Shown: in pieces, positions 9,570 through 17,097 of the stretch | How positions within the stretch are numbered: position 1 is the first letter of the stretch | Layout: each line of letters begins with the position of its first letter | Assembly (NCBI GenBank): GCA_021154325.1 | Contig: JAJKIR010000005.1 | Span: 1-38,803, forward strand | Source: Gemmatimonas sp. | GTDB taxonomy: Bacteria; Gemmatimonadota; Gemmatimonadetes; Gemmatimonadales; Gemmatimonadaceae | Direction of reading: 5' to 3' | DNA: 38,803 nucleotides | The notes under the pieces: model-generated | Databases searched by the model: none | What the model was told of the DNA's origin: nothing | Seen by the model: the letters and a program-made list of their open reading frames with translations, nothing else | Program-made: the position numbers and the translations under genes

Positions 9570-10841
9570 ATGCCACGGCTCATCTTCGTCAACGCGTCCG
9601 AAGTCGTCACCTGTGCCGGACCTGGGCGCGCACGGCGCGGCCCTGAGATGAGCAAACTGGAATCCCTGACCGATGTCGCGGTCGTCACGGACGGTGAAAC
9701 GATCGCCGCCGTCGGTCCCGAACGGTCGCTTCGCTCCGAGTATCGGGATGCGGCCGAGATCGACTGCCGGCGCGGTGTTCTGACTCCCGGTCTCGTCGAC
9801 TCACACACTCACGCCATTTTCGGTCGTGTTCGGGCAAACGAACAGGAGATGCGCGCGGCGGGACTGGACTACATGCAGATCGCCGCGCGCGGCGGCGGCA
9901 TCCACTCCTCCGTCCGCGATTTACGGACGCGAAGCGAGGGCGAGCTCTTCGACCTCGCTCGGGGGCGTCTGCAGCGATTGGCCTCGTACGGCATCACGAC
10001 CGTCGAGGTGAAGTCGGGCTACGGCCTCACCGTCGAGGACGAGCTCAAGACACTGCGCGTGATCGCTCAACTGCGCCGCGAGCTCACGATGCGGATCGTG
10101 CCGACTTTCCTCGGCGCGCATGAGATTCCGCTCGAGCACCGCGGATCGCTGGCGCAGCGGAACGCCTACGTCGACCTTCTCGTCCACGAGCTGATCCCGC
10201 GCGTCGCCGCGGAGGGACTGGCGCGATTCGCGGACGTCTTTTGTGAGACGGGCGTCTACACGGTGCCGGAGAGCCGCCGAATTCTTCTCGCCGCCAGGCA
10301 GCACAATCTCCTGCTCAAGCTCCACGCCGACGAGCTGACCTCCTGTGGCGGCGCCGAGCTGGCCGCGGAAGTCGGCGCCACGTCAGCCGACCACCTCGGC
10401 GCCATCTCGGAGGCGGGGATTCAGGCCCTTGCGTCCGGACCCACCGTCGCCACGCTGTTGCCGGGAACGATGCTGTTCCTCGGGAAACAGACCCGGGCGC
10501 CCGCGCGACAGCTCATCGAAGCTGGCGTGCCGGTCGCGCTCGCGACGGACTTTAACCCTGGCACGTCGCCGACTCCGAACCTCCCGCTGATCCTCACGCT
10601 TGGGGTGAGCCAGCTCCGGTTGTCGGTGAGTGAAGCCGTCATGGCGGCCACCGTCAACGGTGCGGCGGCACTGGCGCTCGCCGACTCGATTGGGCAGCTC
10701 GCGCCGGGCTTTTCCGCCGATCTCGCGCTCTTCGAGATAGGCACTGTGGGAGAGTTGCCCTACTGGTATGGCGATCGTCGCTGCCTGGGGACATGGGTGC
10801 GCGGCAAAAGTTGTCACCCGAGTCACTTACAAGTAAGTTAA
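9570..10841 (+). CDS. hutI: Imidazolonepropionase
   Basis: HutI hydrolyses 4-imidazolone-5-propionate to N-formimino-L-glutamate, the third step of histidine breakdown. The 423-aa protein belongs to the metal-dependent amidohydrolases. The metal-binding HxH is H79-T-H81 in VDSHTHAIFG. Family motifs KSGYGLT, PTFLGAHEIP, KLHADEL and ATDFNPGTSP (metal-binding Asp) are all present. The ATG at 9570 follows the radical SAM stop by seven bases. No hutG or hutF gene follows; the next gene is an unrelated TPR protein. The last codons and stop lie within a small inverted repeat, ACTTAC-AA-GTAAGT (10825-10838). Confidence 0.96.
   Translation: MPRLIFVNASEVVTCAGPGRARRGPEMSKLESLTDVAVVTDGETIAAVGPERSLRSEYRDAAEIDCRRGVLTPGLVDSHTHAIFGRVRANEQEMRAAGLDYMQIAARGGGIHSSVRDLRTRSEGELFDLARGRLQRLASYGITTVEVKSGYGLTVEDELKTLRVIAQLRRELTMRIVPTFLGAHEIPLEHRGSLAQRNAYVDLLVHELIPRVAAEGLARFADVFCETGVYTVPESRRILLAARQHNLLLKLHADELTSCGGAELAAEVGATSADHLGAISEAGIQALASGPTVATLLPGTMLFLGKQTRAPARQLIEAGVPVALATDFNPGTSPTPNLPLILTLGVSQLRLSVSEAVMAATVNGAAALALADSIGQLAPGFSADLALFEIGTVGELPYWYGDRRCLGTWVRGKSCHPSHLQVS
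10825..10838. repeat. Short inverted repeat at the end of hutI
   Basis: ACTTAC-AA-GTAAGT overlaps the last codons of hutI. It is AT-rich against the local background and precedes the gap before the TPR gene. It may be an operator half-site pair for the downstream gene or chance; no function is shown. Confidence 0.3.
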
Positions 10842-10902
10842 CCCGTCCGATTCCTACCTTGTCGCGGAACTCCGTTCCGTCACGGAGCTCGCCAGGACGC
10901 TG

Positions 10903-13425
10903 ATGTCGAACGTCGCTAAGCTGAAGAAAAAAGCGGCCGATTTCGAGCTCAAGAAGGATTTCGCCAAGGCGCTCGCCGTCTACGTCGAGATTCTCGACAA
11001 CTTCGATCAATACGCGGCCGAGCTCGACGTCTCGCTCTTCAATCGCGTCGGCGATCTGATGATGCGGCAGGGGAATGTCGCAGACGCCGTCGACTACTAC
11101 GAGCGCGCCGTGGTGCGCTACGTGGACGGCGGTTTCTACAACAACGCGATCGCGCTCTGCAACAAGATCCTGCGCCACTCCCCTGGTCGCGCATCGGTTT
11201 ACTATACGCTGGGCAAGATCAGCGCGCACAAGGGCTTCACGACCGACGCCAAGCAGAATTTCCTCGAGTACGCCGACCGGATGCAGAAGGCCGGGAATCT
11301 CGACGAAGCATTCCGCTCGCTCAAGGAGTTCGCCGACCTCTGTCCGGGACAGGACGACATTCGGCTCATGCTCGCCGACCAGCTCTCGAAGCTCGGTCGA
11401 AAGGAGGAGGCGCTCGAGCAGCTGCAGACGCTCTGGGCTCGCTATCAGGCCGAAGGGAAGGACGACGACGCGCAGGCGGTAGTCGGACGAATGAAAGCGA
11501 TCGATCCCGCCGCGGAGCCGCGTGCGACACAGGGCTCGCGCTCGAATCGCGGCGGGGATCTCGTCTTCCTCGACCTGGGGGATGCGCCACCAGCACGGCC
11601 TGCGCGACCGGCGGCACCATCCAGCGCGCCTCCGCTGAAGCACCCGCCCCCGCGCGCCGCGGCACCCTCTGCCGTCGCAGACCTGCCGCTGCTCGACCCT
11701 GGCACCGAAGAGGTGCAGCAGAAGCCAGCTCCGCGCTCTGCTCCTCCAGCACCGGAGCCACAGGCAGCGCCGCTGGTCGGCTTCGAGCGAACGACGCTCG
11801 ACGATCAGACCGGGTCCGCTGACTTCACCGGATCGCTCGACATCGAGCCGACGGCGTTCGAGGAGAAGCCACCGCCACCACAGCCCTCGATCATCGAGCC
11901 CGAGGCCAGCTCGACGCTGCTTCCGGAACATGATCTGCTCGAGGGCGAGCCGACAGACGAGCAGGCACCGCCTCAGGAATTCGAGCCCCCGCCTCTCGAA
12001 GAAGTTCCCATGGCGGCGGACGACGCGCCGTACGAATTGAGCACGGGCGATCCGTTCGGGCTCAATGTCTCGCACGAATCGTCGACGATGGGTGTCGATA
12101 TGGCGCCCGACGAGAACGCCGCGTCTGAAGGCAGCTTCTGGCAGCAGCAGGCAACCGATTTCGGCTCCAGCCTCGGAGACGGCGGTGACATTCCGCCGCT
12201 CCTGCGCTCGGATGCCATTGGTTTCGACGATCCGCTGACGTCCAACGACGGCACGCCCAGTCTCGACAGCACCCCGTCGCTCCTCGATTTCGATCCGTCG
12301 ATCGGCATCGAGGACCTTCCGCCCATTCCGCAGGGCCCGGCCTCGCTCCGCCAGAAGACGATCTCCGCCGAGCGATCTGTCGAGACGCTTCACGCGAGCG
12401 TCGAAGCAGATCCGGAGAACTGGTCGCTCCGCCGCGAGTTGGCGGAGAAGATGCTCGAGTCGGGCGATCGCGAGGGCGGCATCCGCGAGCTCGAGGGAGC
12501 CATGATGGGCGCCGAGCGCGCGAATGAGCTTGATCTCGCGTCCTCGCTTGCCGAGGAGATTGCCCGGCTGGCGCCGGAGACGGTTCGGTTCCATCAGAAG
12601 CGCGTCGAGTACGCATTCCGCACCAACGACAAGCTGCGTCTCATCGAGGCGTACCTGGCTCTCGCCGGCGCCTTGTTGAACGCGCAGCAGGCAGAGAAGG
12701 CGCGTGCCGTGTATCAGCGCGTGCTCGATCTCGCGCCGGATGACATTCGGGCCCAGGCGGCACTCGAGTCGATCCAGGTCGAGCCGCCCGCGCCAGAAGC
12801 GCCGCCACCTGCGCGGAAGCCCGCCGGTCGGGGCGGACCAACACCGTCACCGGTGCGCACACGCAGTGCCGATCCAGAGCCGTCGCCGGGCGAGGGCGGA
12901 TTCGTCAACCTCGGCGAGCTGCTTCGCGGTGATGATTCGCCGAAGAGCACGCGGATGATCGTCAACGAGGAGGAGCCCTCGGGCGACGAAGAGGCGGACT
13001 TCGCCGACATGCTCAAGAAGTTCAAGCAGGGCATCGCGGAGAACGTCGCGCAGGAGGACTACCAGAGTCACTACGATCTCGGTGTCGCCTTCAAGGAGAT
13101 GGGTCTCGTCGACGAAGCCGTCGCGGAGTTTCAGAAGGCGCTCAAAGCTCCCTCCAATCGGCTGCCGACGTACGAGGCGCTCGGCCAGTGCTTCATCGAG
13201 AAGGAGCAGTATGCCATCGCCTCCACCGTGCTGGCGCGCGCTCTCGGTGAGGGTCGTTACAGCGACGAGGAGATGATCGGGGTACTGTATCTTCTTGGTC
13301 GCGCGGCGCAGGCCCTCAATCACTCCGAGGACGCTCTCGGTTATTATCAACGAGTGTTCGTTGTCGACATCGAATTCCGGGACGTCGTGGACCGAATAGC
13401 GGAAGTGGAGCGAGTAGCTCGATGA
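10903..13425 (+). CDS. Large tetratricopeptide repeat protein
   Basis: The product is an 840-aa TPR protein without a signal peptide, so probably cytoplasmic. Residues 1-205 form helical repeats, including KALAVYVEILDNF, DAVDYYERAVVRY and ASVYYTLGKIS. A long proline-, alanine- and acid-rich linker (about 205-480) follows. A second TPR block is at about 490-625 (AEKARAVYQRVLDLAPDD). After another linker, a C-terminal block at about 705-835 includes SHYDLGVAFKEMGLVDEAVAEFQKAL. Such proteins scaffold protein complexes; no partner can be named. The C-terminal block resembles TPRs in proteins associated with type IV pili and polarity, but this is only resemblance. The stop overlaps the prenyl synthase start by four bases (ATGA). 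A second protein of the same layout is at 17098. Confidence 0.88.
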   Translation: MSNVAKLKKKAADFELKKDFAKALAVYVEILDNFDQYAAELDVSLFNRVGDLMMRQGNVADAVDYYERAVVRYVDGGFYNNAIALCNKILRHSPGRASVYYTLGKISAHKGFTTDAKQNFLEYADRMQKAGNLDEAFRSLKEFADLCPGQDDIRLMLADQLSKLGRKEEALEQLQTLWARYQAEGKDDDAQAVVGRMKAIDPAAEPRATQGSRSNRGGDLVFLDLGDAPPARPARPAAPSSAPPLKHPPPRAAAPSAVADLPLLDPGTEEVQQKPAPRSAPPAPEPQAAPLVGFERTTLDDQTGSADFTGSLDIEPTAFEEKPPPPQPSIIEPEASSTLLPEHDLLEGEPTDEQAPPQEFEPPPLEEVPMAADDAPYELSTGDPFGLNVSHESSTMGVDMAPDENAASEGSFWQQQATDFGSSLGDGGDIPPLLRSDAIGFDDPLTSNDGTPSLDSTPSLLDFDPSIGIEDLPPIPQGPASLRQKTISAERSVETLHASVEADPENWSLRRELAEKMLESGDREGGIRELEGAMMGAERANELDLASSLAEEIARLAPETVRFHQKRVEYAFRTNDKLRLIEAYLALAGALLNAQQAEKARAVYQRVLDLAPDDIRAQAALESIQVEPPAPEAPPPARKPAGRGGPTPSPVRTRSADPEPSPGEGGFVNLGELLRGDDSPKSTRMIVNEEEPSGDEEADFADMLKKFKQGIAENVAQEDYQSHYDLGVAFKEMGLVDEAVAEFQKALKAPSNRLPTYEALGQCFIEKEQYAIASTVLARALGEGRYSDEEMIGVLYLLGRAAQALNHSEDALGYYQRVFVVDIEFRDVVDRIAEVERVAR

Positions 13426-14426
13426 GTACGGCGGCGCGTCAACGTACGCCCGCAACGGATGCCCTGCGCGCGATTCAAGCGCCCGTTCGTGATCGGCTGG
13501 AGCTCGTCGTGCACGAGATGCACACGATCGTGAGCTCCGATCTGCCGATGATCGAGCAGGTCAGTGCGCACCTACTGCGCATGCGCGGCAAGATGTTCCG
13601 GCCTACCCTCACCCTGCTCGCGAGCGCGGTCGAGGGCCAGCCCGACCAGCGCGCGATCCAGCTCGCCGCAGTGGTGGAGCTGATGCACCTCGCGACGCTC
13701 GTCCACGACGATTCGGTCGATCACTCTGTACTGCGCCGAGGGCTGCCGACGGTGAATTCTCTCTTCAGTCACCAGGTATCGGTGATCATGGGAGACTTCC
13801 TCTACACGCGCGCCCATCGCGCGCTCGTCGAAGTCGGCGATCTCGAGTTCCTGCGGATCCTCACTACCGTCGCGAACGAGCTCACCATCGGCGAGATGCG
13901 TCAGCTCGGCGCGCTCGACGGCGTCGAGTTCTCCGAGGACGATTACTTCGCGCTGATCCGGGCGAAGACGGCGGTCCTTGTCTCCGCAGCCTGCGAGACC
14001 GGCGCCCTGTGCGGCGCACCGCTATACCGTTCCAACCTCAAGCGCTACGGCGAGCTTCTGGGCATGTCGTTCCAGATAGCCGACGACATTCTCGATTACA
14101 CCTCGGACTCGACGGTGACCGGCAAGCCCTCGGGCCTCGATCTACGCGAGCACAAGGTGACACTGCCGTTGATCCTCGCTCGGCCCCAACTCACTCCTGC
14201 GAGCCGCCGACGTGTCGACGAGCTGTTCGCCACTGAGAACCCCGATGAGCGTCTCATCAACGACGTGGTCGCGATCGTCGCGGACGCCGGGGGCATCGAC
14301 CGGGCGCGTCAGCGCGGCGAGCAGCTCGCGCAGGAAGCAGAAGACGTTCTCGAGCCACTTCCCGATAGTCCAGTCCGGTCGGCGCTGACGGATGCCATCT
14401 CTTACGTCATGGATCGGCGGTCCTAA
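13422..14426 (+). CDS. Long-chain (all-trans) polyprenyl diphosphate synthase
   Basis: This enzyme extends farnesyl or geranylgeranyl diphosphate with isopentenyl diphosphate. Its product makes the quinone side chain and, in some members, other C35-C50 prenyl chains. The 334-aa length fits IspB/HepT-type synthases. The allylic-substrate motif is D96-D97-S-V-D100 in LVHDDSVDHS, followed by RRG. The second aspartate-rich motif is D221-D222-I-L-D225. GKMFRP (K57, R60) binds diphosphate. Residues before the first Asp motif (ELMHLATLVHDD) are not bulky, which is consistent with a long-chain product, but the exact chain length cannot be read. It overlaps the TPR gene by four bases, and its TAA abuts the ATG of the DUF4321 gene. 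Confidence 0.92.
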   Translation: MSTAARQRTPATDALRAIQAPVRDRLELVVHEMHTIVSSDLPMIEQVSAHLLRMRGKMFRPTLTLLASAVEGQPDQRAIQLAAVVELMHLATLVHDDSVDHSVLRRGLPTVNSLFSHQVSVIMGDFLYTRAHRALVEVGDLEFLRILTTVANELTIGEMRQLGALDGVEFSEDDYFALIRAKTAVLVSAACETGALCGAPLYRSNLKRYGELLGMSFQIADDILDYTSDSTVTGKPSGLDLREHKVTLPLILARPQLTPASRRRVDELFATENPDERLINDVVAIVADAGGIDRARQRGEQLAQEAEDVLEPLPDSPVRSALTDAISYVMDRRS

Positions 14427-14714
14427 ATGATTGGTCCTCCTCGTGGATCCTCCAAGCACCGACCGGGGTTTCATGCCCTGGTGCTCTGTATCGGGTTCGT
14501 GGTCGGCGGTACGTTTACTCAGGTCGCCCGGAGATTTCTGCCCGCGGGAGCCGTCAAGGAATTTTTGACGACCGGTGTGACTCCAGAACTTGGGCCATTG
14601 CACATCGACCTCGTGATCCTCAAGTTCGCTATAGGGCCAATCGCGCTCGATGTGTCCCTGTTGAGTCTCGTCGGTGTCCTGATCGCCTACTTGATCGCGC
14701 GTTCGCTCTTTTAG
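14427..14714 (+). CDS. DUF4321-family small membrane protein
   Basis: The product is a 95-aa protein with two hydrophobic segments, about residues 14-33 (FHALVLCIGFVVGGTFTQVA) and 72-93 (DVSLLSLVGVLIAYLIA). Between them is GPLHIDLVILKFAIGPIALDV, a pattern I associate with DUF4321. The function of that family is unknown. Its ATG directly follows the prenyl synthase stop codon, and tatA follows after eight bases, so it sits in the middle of an operon. A supporting role at the membrane is a guess from position only. Confidence 0.75.
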   Translation: MIGPPRGSSKHRPGFHALVLCIGFVVGGTFTQVARRFLPAGAVKEFLTTGVTPELGPLHIDLVILKFAIGPIALDVSLLSLVGVLIAYLIARSLF

Positions 14715-14722
14715 GAGAAGAT

Positions 14723-14983
14723 ATGAATTTCGGAAACTTTGGATTCACCGAGATGCTGATGCTCCTGGTGATCGTGCTCGTGCTCTTTGGCGCGCGCCGC
14801 GTCCCGGAGATCGGAGCATCGATTGGAAAGGGCATTCGCGAGTTCAAGCGCAACATCAGCGACGTCGATCGGCAGATTCGCGAGCCCGAGCCCGAAGTTC
14901 GCTCGGAGCGAATCGCGCCTCCCCAGGCGGCGAGCCGGGCCGAGGACGAAGCGCGCCCCGAGCCGAAGCGCCTCCTGAGCTGA
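14723..14983 (+). CDS. tatA: Sec-independent translocase protein TatA/TatE
   Basis: TatA subunits oligomerise with TatBC to move folded proteins across the inner membrane. The 86-aa product has the family layout. It has a short periplasmic N-terminus, one transmembrane helix (about residues 8-21, ending in the conserved FG of LVLFGARRVPEIG), an amphipathic helix (GASIGKGIREFKRN) and a charged, disordered tail. The TatA/E pattern of FGxxxxPE is clear; TatB is less likely because the protein is short and the amphipathic helix lacks TatB features. AGGAG lies just before the ATG at 14723. A bidirectional terminator follows the stop. The tatC gene is at the start of the window. Confidence 0.93.
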   Translation: MNFGNFGFTEMLMLLVIVLVLFGARRVPEIGASIGKGIREFKRNISDVDRQIREPEPEVRSERIAPPQAASRAEDEARPEPKRLLS

Positions 14984-15006
14984 TCGCTCAGAAAAAAAGG
15001 GCATCA

Positions 15007-15040
15007 GAAAAGTCCGGTCGCGATCGCGACCGGACTTTTC
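15007..15040. terminator. Bidirectional intrinsic terminator between tatA and the convergent ppiD-like gene
   Basis: GAAAAGTCCGGTCGC at 15007-15021 and its exact reverse complement at 15026-15040 flank a GATC tip. A-runs on the left and T-runs on the right give a U-tract in either direction. This fits a terminator shared by tatA (plus) and the minus-strand gene at 15088. Confidence 0.9.
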
Positions 15041-15087
15041 GTGTTTCCGTGATCTGCGCCGTTAGGCGCGGCTGCTCGGAACGCGCG

Positions 15088-16917
15088 CTAGCTCGACTCG
15101 CCGCGCCGGACCGACGCGTTGATCTTCTTGCGCCGATCGTCGATCTTCGCCGACTGGCGAATGTCGGCGAGATACATCTGCACGCGCTGCTGCTGCAGCT
15201 GCTGCATGCGTGCCTGCCGCTGCGCCTGGACCTGCTTGAGCCACTCGGCGCTGTCCGCCTGCACGCGACGATCGACCCGCAGCACGAAGATGGCGTCCGT
15301 CGTCCGCACTGGCGCGCTCACCGCCTGCACGGGCAGGCCGAACGCCGTGCCGATCGCCTCGTTGAACTGGCCGAGGCCCGGAACGAAGGTGCCGCGGGTG
15401 AACACCGGCGACTGCTGGACCTCGAGCTTCTGCTGCGCGGCCGCGGCCTCGAGTCCGCTCGTGGCCGCAGCGTCGGCGAGCTTCTGCGCCGCTGGCACCA
15501 CGCCGTCGAGGGCGCGCTCCCGCGCGACGTCCTGCCTAACGAGCGCCTTCACGTTCTCGAACTTCGGGTCGCCGCTCTCCGTCACGGAGTCGAGCCGCGC
15601 GAGGTAATAGCCACTCTCGTCGTCGAACAGCTCGCTCGTCTCGCCCACGTGCGCGCCGCCGAACGCCCACGCGCTCACGCTGGGAATCGGTCGCCCGTTG
15701 AACGACGCCGGCTCGTCCTCGAGTGCGACGACGGTGAACTCCTTGAGGCCGAGCCGCTTCGACGCCGAATCCAGCTTTGACCCCTGCTCGGAGCCCGCCG
15801 CCGCTTTCGTCAACTCGTCCGCCTGCCGATCGATCTTCGCCTCGTTCGAGTCGCTCGGCTGGACGCGCAGAAGAATGTGGTGCAGCGCAACGGTGTCACC
15901 CTTTCGCTCGTCGAGGCGAATGAGGTGATACCCGAACTGCGTCAGCACCGGCTGCGAGATCTCGCCGACCTTGAGCGCGAACGCCGCCTGCTCGAATGGC
16001 GCGACGAATCGGCCCTTCGCTCCCCGTCCCAGGTCGCCTCCCTTCGCGCCAGACACGCTGTCGGCGGACTCACGCTTCGCGACATCCTCGAACTTCGCGC
16101 CGCCGAGGATCTCGTTCCGGAGCGCGCTCGCGTGGGCGCGCACGGCGGCGCTGTCCGCCGTGGTCACGACACGCGGAATCTCCACGACTGTGAGCACTGC
16201 TCGGCCTGGCCGGCGAAACTCCTCTTTGTGCTTGTCGAAGTACGAGCGGAGGTCGGCATCAGAAATCGACTTCGAGGAGCTGTCTGGCTGCGGCCGGAAA
16301 GCAACAAAGCTCACCTGCGCGCTGTCGTGTTGATCGCGCCAGATGCGCCAAAGCTCGGCGTCCGTTACGTAGATGCCGCTCGCGATCTGGTCGAGCAGCT
16401 TCCGGCGCGGAATCTCGCTGCGGTAATACTGCTCCAGGTTCGCCAACAGCCCGCTCTGCTTCGCGTAGGAGCTCGCCAGCAGCCGCTGATACTTCTGCAT
16501 GTCGAACTGCCCTTCGGTCTGCAGCTCGGGCGCCGACTGAATCCACTGTGGGGGAGCGAACTTCGCGAACTGCTGGATCTCCTCGTTCGTGACGACGATG
16601 CCGCGGCGCTCGTACTGCTGTTGCAGGAGGACGTCCATCACCATCTGGTTGAACGTCGAGTTCTGGATGCGGCGAATGTCGTCCTCGGAGAGCGTCCGCC
16701 CGCCCGCCTGCTGCTGATTCTGAATCTCGGTCTGATATCGCTGCACGTAGTCGTTGTACAGGATGTCACGGCCGTTGACGACGGCGACCGGTGTTGTTGG
16801 CGTGACAGGCGTGCGACCCAACAGCCCGGACGTCTGAACAAGAAGGAAGCCGCCGACGAACGCGATGACGATGAAAAGCCAGACGTACTTGGCGGAGCTC
16901 CGCATTGCTTGCAGCAC
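15088..16917 (-). CDS. PpiD/SurA-like periplasmic peptidyl-prolyl isomerase, membrane anchored
   Basis: The product is a 609-aa folding helper of the parvulin class. An N-terminal transmembrane anchor (about residues 11-30, YVWLFIVIAFVGGFLLVQTS) is followed by a SurA/PpiD-type helical chaperone domain (about 40-220), starting VAVVNGRDILYNDYVQRY. A parvulin rotamase domain (about 235-345) contains GGDLGRGAKGRFVAPFEQAAF and FGYHLIRLDER. A degenerate second rotamase region begins at ALHHILLRVQP. The layout and size match PpiD, which helps newly exported proteins leave the Sec translocon. I use the GTG at 16917 because AGGAG lies ten bases upstream; ATG 16905 is an alternative. It is transcribed divergently from the TPR gene at 17098 and ends at the shared terminator. 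Confidence 0.88.
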   Translation of the reverse strand: MLQAMRSSAKYVWLFIVIAFVGGFLLVQTSGLLGRTPVTPTTPVAVVNGRDILYNDYVQRYQTEIQNQQQAGGRTLSEDDIRRIQNSTFNQMVMDVLLQQQYERRGIVVTNEEIQQFAKFAPPQWIQSAPELQTEGQFDMQKYQRLLASSYAKQSGLLANLEQYYRSEIPRRKLLDQIASGIYVTDAELWRIWRDQHDSAQVSFVAFRPQPDSSSKSISDADLRSYFDKHKEEFRRPGRAVLTVVEIPRVVTTADSAAVRAHASALRNEILGGAKFEDVAKRESADSVSGAKGGDLGRGAKGRFVAPFEQAAFALKVGEISQPVLTQFGYHLIRLDERKGDTVALHHILLRVQPSDSNEAKIDRQADELTKAAAGSEQGSKLDSASKRLGLKEFTVVALEDEPASFNGRPIPSVSAWAFGGAHVGETSELFDDESGYYLARLDSVTESGDPKFENVKALVRQDVARERALDGVVPAAQKLADAAATSGLEAAAAQQKLEVQQSPVFTRGTFVPGLGQFNEAIGTAFGLPVQAVSAPVRTTDAIFVLRVDRRVQADSAEWLKQVQAQRQARMQQLQQQRVQMYLADIRQSAKIDDRRKKINASVRRGESS

Positions 16918-16966
16918 GGGGGCGATACTCCTGGAGAGGCGGGAAAGTGGCAGGTAGAAGCTGCGA

Positions 16967-16996
16967 AAAGTACGAGTGGCGACGAGGTAAAATCAA
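16967..16996 (-). promoter_or_regulatory. Candidate promoter for the ppiD-like gene
   Basis: On the minus strand a TTGATT box (16996-16991) and a TACTTT box (16972-16967) are 18 bases apart. The predicted start is near 16960, giving a leader of about 43 bases before the GTG. It resembles the candidate promoters at 17017 and 28741. Confidence 0.5.
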
Positions 16997-17016
16997 GTGA
17001 GCGCGGCACTTCCTGA

Positions 17017-17046
17017 TTGACTTGTCAACTCGGCGGAATGTATTTT
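17017..17046 (+). promoter_or_regulatory. Candidate promoter of the second TPR operon, with a palindrome over its -35 box
   Basis: TTGACT (17017-17022) and TATTTT (17041-17046) are 18 bases apart. The -35 box is half of a palindrome, TTGAC-TT-GTCAA (17017-17028), a possible repressor site for this divergent region. If real, the transcript starts near 17053. This rules out the in-frame starts at 17017 and 17038 and supports ATG 17098. Confidence 0.55.
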
Positions 17047-17097
17047 CCCGCTTCCCGCCGCCCCGACCCTCCGCAGGCAAAACTCTTCGCGTCATCC

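Noticed and set aside
10654..12594. Long open frame on the minus strand opposite the first TPR gene
   Set aside because: It is antisense to a protein with clear TPRs, has Arg/Leu-rich composition and no domain; GC-rich third positions create such shadows.
15877..17016. Plus-strand frame opposite the ppiD-like gene
   Set aside because: The minus-strand product has a transmembrane anchor and rotamase domain; this frame shows none and runs across the promoter region.
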